64,000 nt of DNA from Chryseobacterium luteum (GTDB taxonomy: Bacteria > Bacteroidota > Bacteroidia > Flavobacteriales > Weeksellaceae): contig NZ_JPRO01000015.1 of assembly GCF_000737785.1 (NCBI RefSeq), positions 1 to 64,000 on the forward strand, read 5' to 3'. The stretch's first letter is position 1, and each line of letters begins with the position of its first letter. The position numbers and the translations under genes are program-made. This document shows positions 61,074 to 64,000 of the stretch, one piece after another. The notes below the pieces were generated by a model. That model made no database searches. It worked only from the letters and a program-made list of their open reading frames with translations, and had not been told where the DNA came from.

Positions 61074-61557
61074 ATTTTTGCATCTGTTCTTTAAGGGTTT
61101 TCTTTAATCTGTTCATTTTTACACGTGCATTGACTTCGGTAATCCCGAGGTTTTCTGCAATGTCCTTATAAGGCAGGTCATCAAGATACATCATTACAAT
61201 TGCTCTTTCTACATTCGGGAGTGTTTTGATCACGGTATACAGAAGCGAGATCTGCTGCTGTTTTTCATCATCATCCTCCACAAAATCCCTATGGTTGATA
61301 TCCAGTTCGTTTGTAAGGAGGCTTTTGCTTTTTTTTCTGAAAAGAGTAATGGCTGTATTAAGGGCTACGCGGTACATCCACGTAGAAATTTTAGAGTTTC
61401 CTTTAAAAGAATCGTAGCTTCTCCAAAGCTGCAGGACAATTTCCTGAAACAGATCCTCTTCATCTTCAAGAGAATTGGTATACAGACGCGAAACTTTAAT
61501 AATCAGGCCCTGATTATCTTTAATAAGTTGCGCAAATTCTTTTTCTCTGGAAGTCAT
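61066..61557 (-). CDS. ECF-type RNA polymerase sigma factor (second pair)
   Basis: The 163-residue protein starts at MTSREKEFAQLIK (61557); the frame extends nine codons further without support. Region 2 (EDLFQEIVLQLWRSYDSFKG, ISTWMYRVALNTAITLFRK) and region 4 (LPNVERAIVMMYLDDLPYKD, IAENLGITEVNARVKMNRLK) align closely with the sigma factor at 1911-2408, showing common descent of both pairs. It probably drives its own small regulon. Confidence 0.9.
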   Translation of the reverse strand: MTSREKEFAQLIKDNQGLIIKVSRLYTNSLEDEEDLFQEIVLQLWRSYDSFKGNSKISTWMYRVALNTAITLFRKKSKSLLTNELDINHRDFVEDDDEKQQQISLLYTVIKTLPNVERAIVMMYLDDLPYKDIAENLGITEVNARVKMNRLKKTLKEQMQKYA

Positions 61558-61676
61558 AGATTTATAATGGCACGAAGATAACAATAATGTGGTAATTTGT
61601 TGATATGATGACAGGATAATTTATTGATCTGAAAATGGAAATATAGTACTGATGGGAACTACATAATATCAATAGC

Positions 61677-61729
61677 AATGGGCTTTAGCCCATTTTGAAA
61701 AAAACATTCATGCCATTGGCTTCAGCCAA
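61677..61729. repeat. pair of short palindromes (GGGCTTTAGCCC type)
   Basis: AATGGGCT/AGCCCATT (61677-61694) and TTGGCT/AGCCAA (61716-61729) lie just ahead of rnpB. A related pair lies at 13520-13560. The shared theme GGCTnnAGCC, the order and the spacing suggest a dispersed intergenic repeat family. Confidence 0.6.
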
Positions 61730-61814
61730 AACCTAAATGCCCATTTTTGTCAATAGTCTGCTATTTCTCCTCACATTAACAAATCCTTTCATCAGCACAT
61801 CACCAAATAATATG

Positions 61815-61822
61815 TATCTTTG
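61815..61822 (+). promoter_or_regulatory. rnpB promoter (-7 element)
   Basis: TATCTTTG matches TAnnTTTG and ends six bases before the first paired base of the RNA. Confidence 0.7.
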
Positions 61823-61827
61823 CAACC

Positions 61828-62150
61828 GCGAGAAAATCGGTTTGTTGATTCCTGTTTCGGCAGGGGTAGGAAAGTCCGGACACCATAGAGCAGCAAAGCG
61901 GATAACATCCGTCACCCGTGAGGGTAGGACAAGTGCAACAGAAAGCAGGTACAGTTCGGCTGTAGTGAAACCAGGTAAACTCTTTGCGGTGCAATGATAA
62001 GTATATCGGTTCTTTTCAGTAATGGAAATTAGGGGCGGCTCGTCCTGAAAGCCGAGGGGTAATCAGCTCAAGTTTTGCAGCAATGTAAGACGCAGATAAA
62101 TAACAGGCACTTCTTAGGAAGAACAAAATCCGGCTTACAGATTTTCTCGT
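61828..62150 (+). ncRNA. rnpB: RNase P RNA
   Basis: The RNA has conserved RNase P landmarks: GAGGAAAGTCCGGAC-like TAGGAAAGTCCGGACACCAT near the 5' end, AGGGTAGGACAAGTGCAACAG, GAAACCAGGTAAAC, and the 3' GTAAGACGCAGATAAATAAC block. The 5' GCGAGAAAATC (61828) pairs with the 3' ATTTTCTCG (62141-62149), giving the P1 helix and defining the ends to within a few bases. A T-rich stretch follows. This catalytic RNA removes 5' leaders from pre-tRNAs. Open frames on both strands here are shadows. Confidence 0.95.
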
Positions 62151-62216
62151 GATTTTTTATGTACGCTATAAAACTGTTTATAAAAATAAAAGCGGAGACC
62201 CGGTCTCCGCTTTTTT

Positions 62217-62774
62217 CTATGGATAAATACTGAAAAAAGTAATCTTTCCTGTAGATGTCGTAATGGTAAACCATTCAGCTTCTATACCGCTGTTCACGCC
62301 CACTTGATAGGCATTTGCAGTTACCCCTGCATTAATGGCAATGCTGGGATCTCCCACAAGATAGGAATCCACTGTATTTCCTGCACTGTCCTGCAGAAAA
62401 AAGTGAAAGGATGCCCACTCATTGATTGATGACATCGTAGAGACAATGTAAGGATCGTTATAAACAAAAGAGGCGTTATTGGCTGTGTTGGCAGGATCGG
62501 TCACATTCCACTGATTCATATTCATAGGAAAGGAAGCCAGACCTGTAGTTCCGAATGATGCGTAGGACGAAGAGATTCCTGCCGGCATCGTATACGATCC
62601 AAAAGAACCGTTGGGTGATGCATACATGTAACGGATCGGTCCTGGATTCGGACTGCAGGTCATCAGTCTTCCAACGGCATCATAGACATTGTAGTTGTTG
62701 AATACAAAAGACGAAGTCTGTGCAGAGGAAAATATTCCTGTGAGACCCAATAATAAAGCTGCTGTTTTTTTCAT
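62217..62774 (-). CDS. small secreted protein, tandem family copy 1
   Basis: The 185-residue protein has a signal peptide (MKKTAALLLGLTGIFSSAQ) and no membrane segment. It is a paralogue of the next upstream protein: both open with a strand 'F-NNY--YD--G-LM', have an 'EWFTITT--G-ITFF-IYP' ending, and similar length. Two Cys are near residue 40-ish and elsewhere rare. The fold is likely a beta-sandwich; function is unknown. Its ATG overlaps the stop of the upstream paralogue by four bases, so the two are co-translated. Confidence 0.65.
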   Translation of the reverse strand: MKKTAALLLGLTGIFSSAQTSSFVFNNYNVYDAVGRLMTCSPNPGPIRYMYASPNGSFGSYTMPAGISSSYASFGTTGLASFPMNMNQWNVTDPANTANNASFVYNDPYIVSTMSSINEWASFHFFLQDSAGNTVDSYLVGDPSIAINAGVTANAYQVGVNSGIEAEWFTITTSTGKITFFSIYP

Positions 62775-63328
62775 GGATATATTTGGAAATAAGTAATTGT
62801 TTCAGTACCTGTGATGGTAAACCATTCTGCAGAACCGTTAGGAGTGGAAAAATAATCAACACTGACGATGCATGAATTCGGGGTTGCATCCCCAATGTTT
62901 GTATTGAATCCTATTACTGGATTCCCCGTTCCTGGATAATGCATCTGGAATTTTGAAGTCACCCATCTGGTATTGTTGGAAATGACACCTGCGGGACCAG
63001 GCATAAGACTTGGGTGGTTCCACGGTCTTATGGTCGAAGATGGCGGTCCAAGTGTCACAATCCAATTAGTAACAGGGTATAAAGAAGTACTGAACTGATC
63101 TCTGTAATTATCTATTCTCCAGGCCAGGCCGTTCCCCATGTGTGAATTGGCAGGAACCTTCATTGTTGCCGGGCTGTTGTTCATGACAGCAGGAACACAG
63201 CCGCTGAAATTCATGGCCATAAGATTTCCATAATAATCATACGGAGAATAATTGTTGAGCATAAAGATTCCCTGCGAATAAGCCAGCGATGTTACTGCGG
63301 TTCCCATTACTGCTAAAATCTTTTTCAT
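62771..63328 (-). CDS. small secreted protein, tandem family copy 2
   Basis: The 185-residue protein has a signal peptide (MKKILAVMGTAVTSLAYSQ) and a mature domain with ASP-PG-rich beta stretches: NYSPYDYYGNLMAMNFSGCV, SSTIRPWNHPSLMPGPAGVI, WVTSKFQMHYPGTGNPVIGF, ATPNSCIVSVDYFSTPNGSA and EWFTITGTETITYFQIYP. The Cys residues (near 44 and 150) could pair. It shows strong likeness to the partial gene at the right edge, and weaker to copy 1. The lipoprotein gene upstream ends two bases before its start. Confidence 0.65.
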   Translation of the reverse strand: MKKILAVMGTAVTSLAYSQGIFMLNNYSPYDYYGNLMAMNFSGCVPAVMNNSPATMKVPANSHMGNGLAWRIDNYRDQFSTSLYPVTNWIVTLGPPSSTIRPWNHPSLMPGPAGVISNNTRWVTSKFQMHYPGTGNPVIGFNTNIGDATPNSCIVSVDYFSTPNGSAEWFTITGTETITYFQIYP

Positions 63329-63330
63329 GG

Positions 63331-63708
63331 TTATTTATCAGATTTAATATTTTTACGGATTTCGTCACTTTTCTGCATATAGATCTGCGTAGCCCAGACG
63401 ATGATCTGGCTCATGTCTCCCCCTGTTTTTCTCGTCATTTCAGCTTCTGTAACGCCTGTGGAAAGGATCAATTCCTTAGAAGCAGGTACCAGAAGAGCTT
63501 TTCTTCTGTCGCTCAGCTCGGAGGTGTTTCTGTTCTTTTCCTCTTCAGTAGGTCTGTTTTGGGAATCTCCCAGACTTTTAAAAGCTTTATCAAAATTTTC
63601 CATCTGTGGAGTTTTCATGCTTTCTACAGTATTTACTGTGCTCCTTTCATTATTACATGATACTAAGGTTAAAGTGGCAAAAGCGGCTGATATAAAAAGT
63701 TTTTTCAT
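63331..63708 (-). CDS. small lipoprotein of unknown function
   Basis: The 125-residue protein has a lipoprotein signal (MKKLFISAAFATLTLVSC, lipobox LVSC) and a charged helical mature part (EKNRNTSELSDRRKALLVPA; GDMSQIIVWATQIYMQKSDE; KSDEIRKNIKSDK). It lies between two members of the secreted family and two bases before the next one, so it probably belongs to the same operon. Its partner or role is not apparent. Confidence 0.65.
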   Translation of the reverse strand: MKKLFISAAFATLTLVSCNNERSTVNTVESMKTPQMENFDKAFKSLGDSQNRPTEEEKNRNTSELSDRRKALLVPASKELILSTGVTEAEMTRKTGGDMSQIIVWATQIYMQKSDEIRKNIKSDK

Positions 63709-63740
63709 AATAAATTAGAATTTAGGTTAGTTTTTTTTGA

Positions 63741-64000
63741 TTAATAAATTTGTAAATAAGAATAAGTAATGTTCGCTGTTGTAATGTTGAACCATTCTGC
63801 ATCTCCGTATGGAGTAGAAATGTACCCTGGGGCACCTGTACAAGGATCAGGAGATTCCCCGATCTGTCCGCTGAAACCAGGTTCCGGAGTGGAAGTTCCC
63901 GCATAATACATCTGAAACTGTGAAGAAGCCCATTTTACATTATAGGAAATAACACCGCCCGGTGCTATGCTGGGATGATTCCAGGATCTTACCGAAGAGT
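63741..64000 (-). CDS. small secreted protein, tandem family copy 3, 5' part missing
   Basis: Read from the right edge to the stop at 63741, the frame gives RSWNHPSIAPGGVISYNVKW, ASSQFQMYYAGTSTPEPGFS, GQIGESPDPCTGAPGYISTP and DAEWFNITTANITYSYLQIY. This aligns with the C-terminal half of copy 2 (WNHPS-MPGPAGVIS; SKFQMHY-GT--P--GF; STP-G-AEWF-IT---ITY-QIY). The start lies outside the window. It precedes the lipoprotein gene by 32 bases on the same strand. Confidence 0.75.
   Translation of the reverse strand, partial: SSVRSWNHPSIAPGGVISYNVKWASSQFQMYYAGTSTPEPGFSGQIGESPDPCTGAPGYISTPYGDAEWFNITTANITYSYLQIY

Noticed and set aside
61733..62000. Open frames on both strands over the RNase P RNA
   Set aside because: The region is a structured RNA gene with clear conserved blocks; the frames are chance products.
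1..64000. CRISPR array, insertion sequence, prophage, attachment site
   Set aside because: No regularly spaced direct repeats, no transposase with terminal repeats and no integrase or phage structural genes were found. The orphan HTH protein at 37914 has no partner transposase.

Overview
The window is a low-GC Bacteroidota chromosome segment, most likely Chryseobacterium or a close relative in the Weeksellaceae. This rests on recurrent TAnnTTTG (-7) promoter elements, two ECF sigma/membrane-protein pairs, Flavobacteriia-type proteins (OstA-like protein, START-like protein, GIGTxxP-repeat secreted protein, long S16) and very few Shine-Dalgarno sequences. No phage, insertion sequence or CRISPR array was seen. 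Species identity is inferred from protein style, not from a search.

Layout. 1-11.4 kb: end of a sulfatase/LTA-synthase-like gene, a DUF2147 protein, ECF sigma plus membrane partner, pdhB, kup, a Fur-family regulator with an OstA-like protein, a class III aminotransferase, a START-like protein and an aminotransferase-IV-like protein that appears to lack its catalytic lysine. 11.4-15.8 kb: amidase, yqgE, pdxH, HU, panD and a flippase-like protein. 16.1-21.9 kb: a stress-signalling operon of two TerD proteins, two vWA proteins (one TerY-like), a PP2C phosphatase and an atypical kinase. 21.9-25.7 kb: a minus-strand run of GNAT, unknown, exonuclease, unknown and tyrS. tyrS is preceded by a short ORF with tandem Tyr codons and a terminator, which fits ribosome-mediated attenuation. 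26.0-30.5 kb: TetR/MFS efflux pair with matching operators, a frameshifted remnant and a serine hydrolase.

30.7-32.9 kb is the most unusual region. A promoter-linked 436-residue protein of unknown function is followed, 16 nt after its stop, by two tandem tRNA-like genes on the same strand. One has an 8-nt anticodon loop and the other a U at position 37. A zinc-ribbon protein and a Pmp3-like protein follow.

33-46 kb holds regulators, secreted and lipoprotein genes of unknown role (one with a poly-A frameshift in its signal peptide), an M3 peptidase and an SRPBCC protein. 46-64 kb holds housekeeping genes (rpsP-rimM, asnS, rpoN, rnpB), an acyl-CoA synthetase, a second ECF sigma/membrane pair, a serine hydrolase/AraC/HTH cluster and a tandem family of small secreted paralogues running off the right edge.

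Several genes (panD, yqgE, a nitroreductase gene, and the TPR-AraC and 436-residue-protein genes) have a perfect -7 element only 3-8 nt before their ATG, implying leaderless or nearly leaderless mRNAs.
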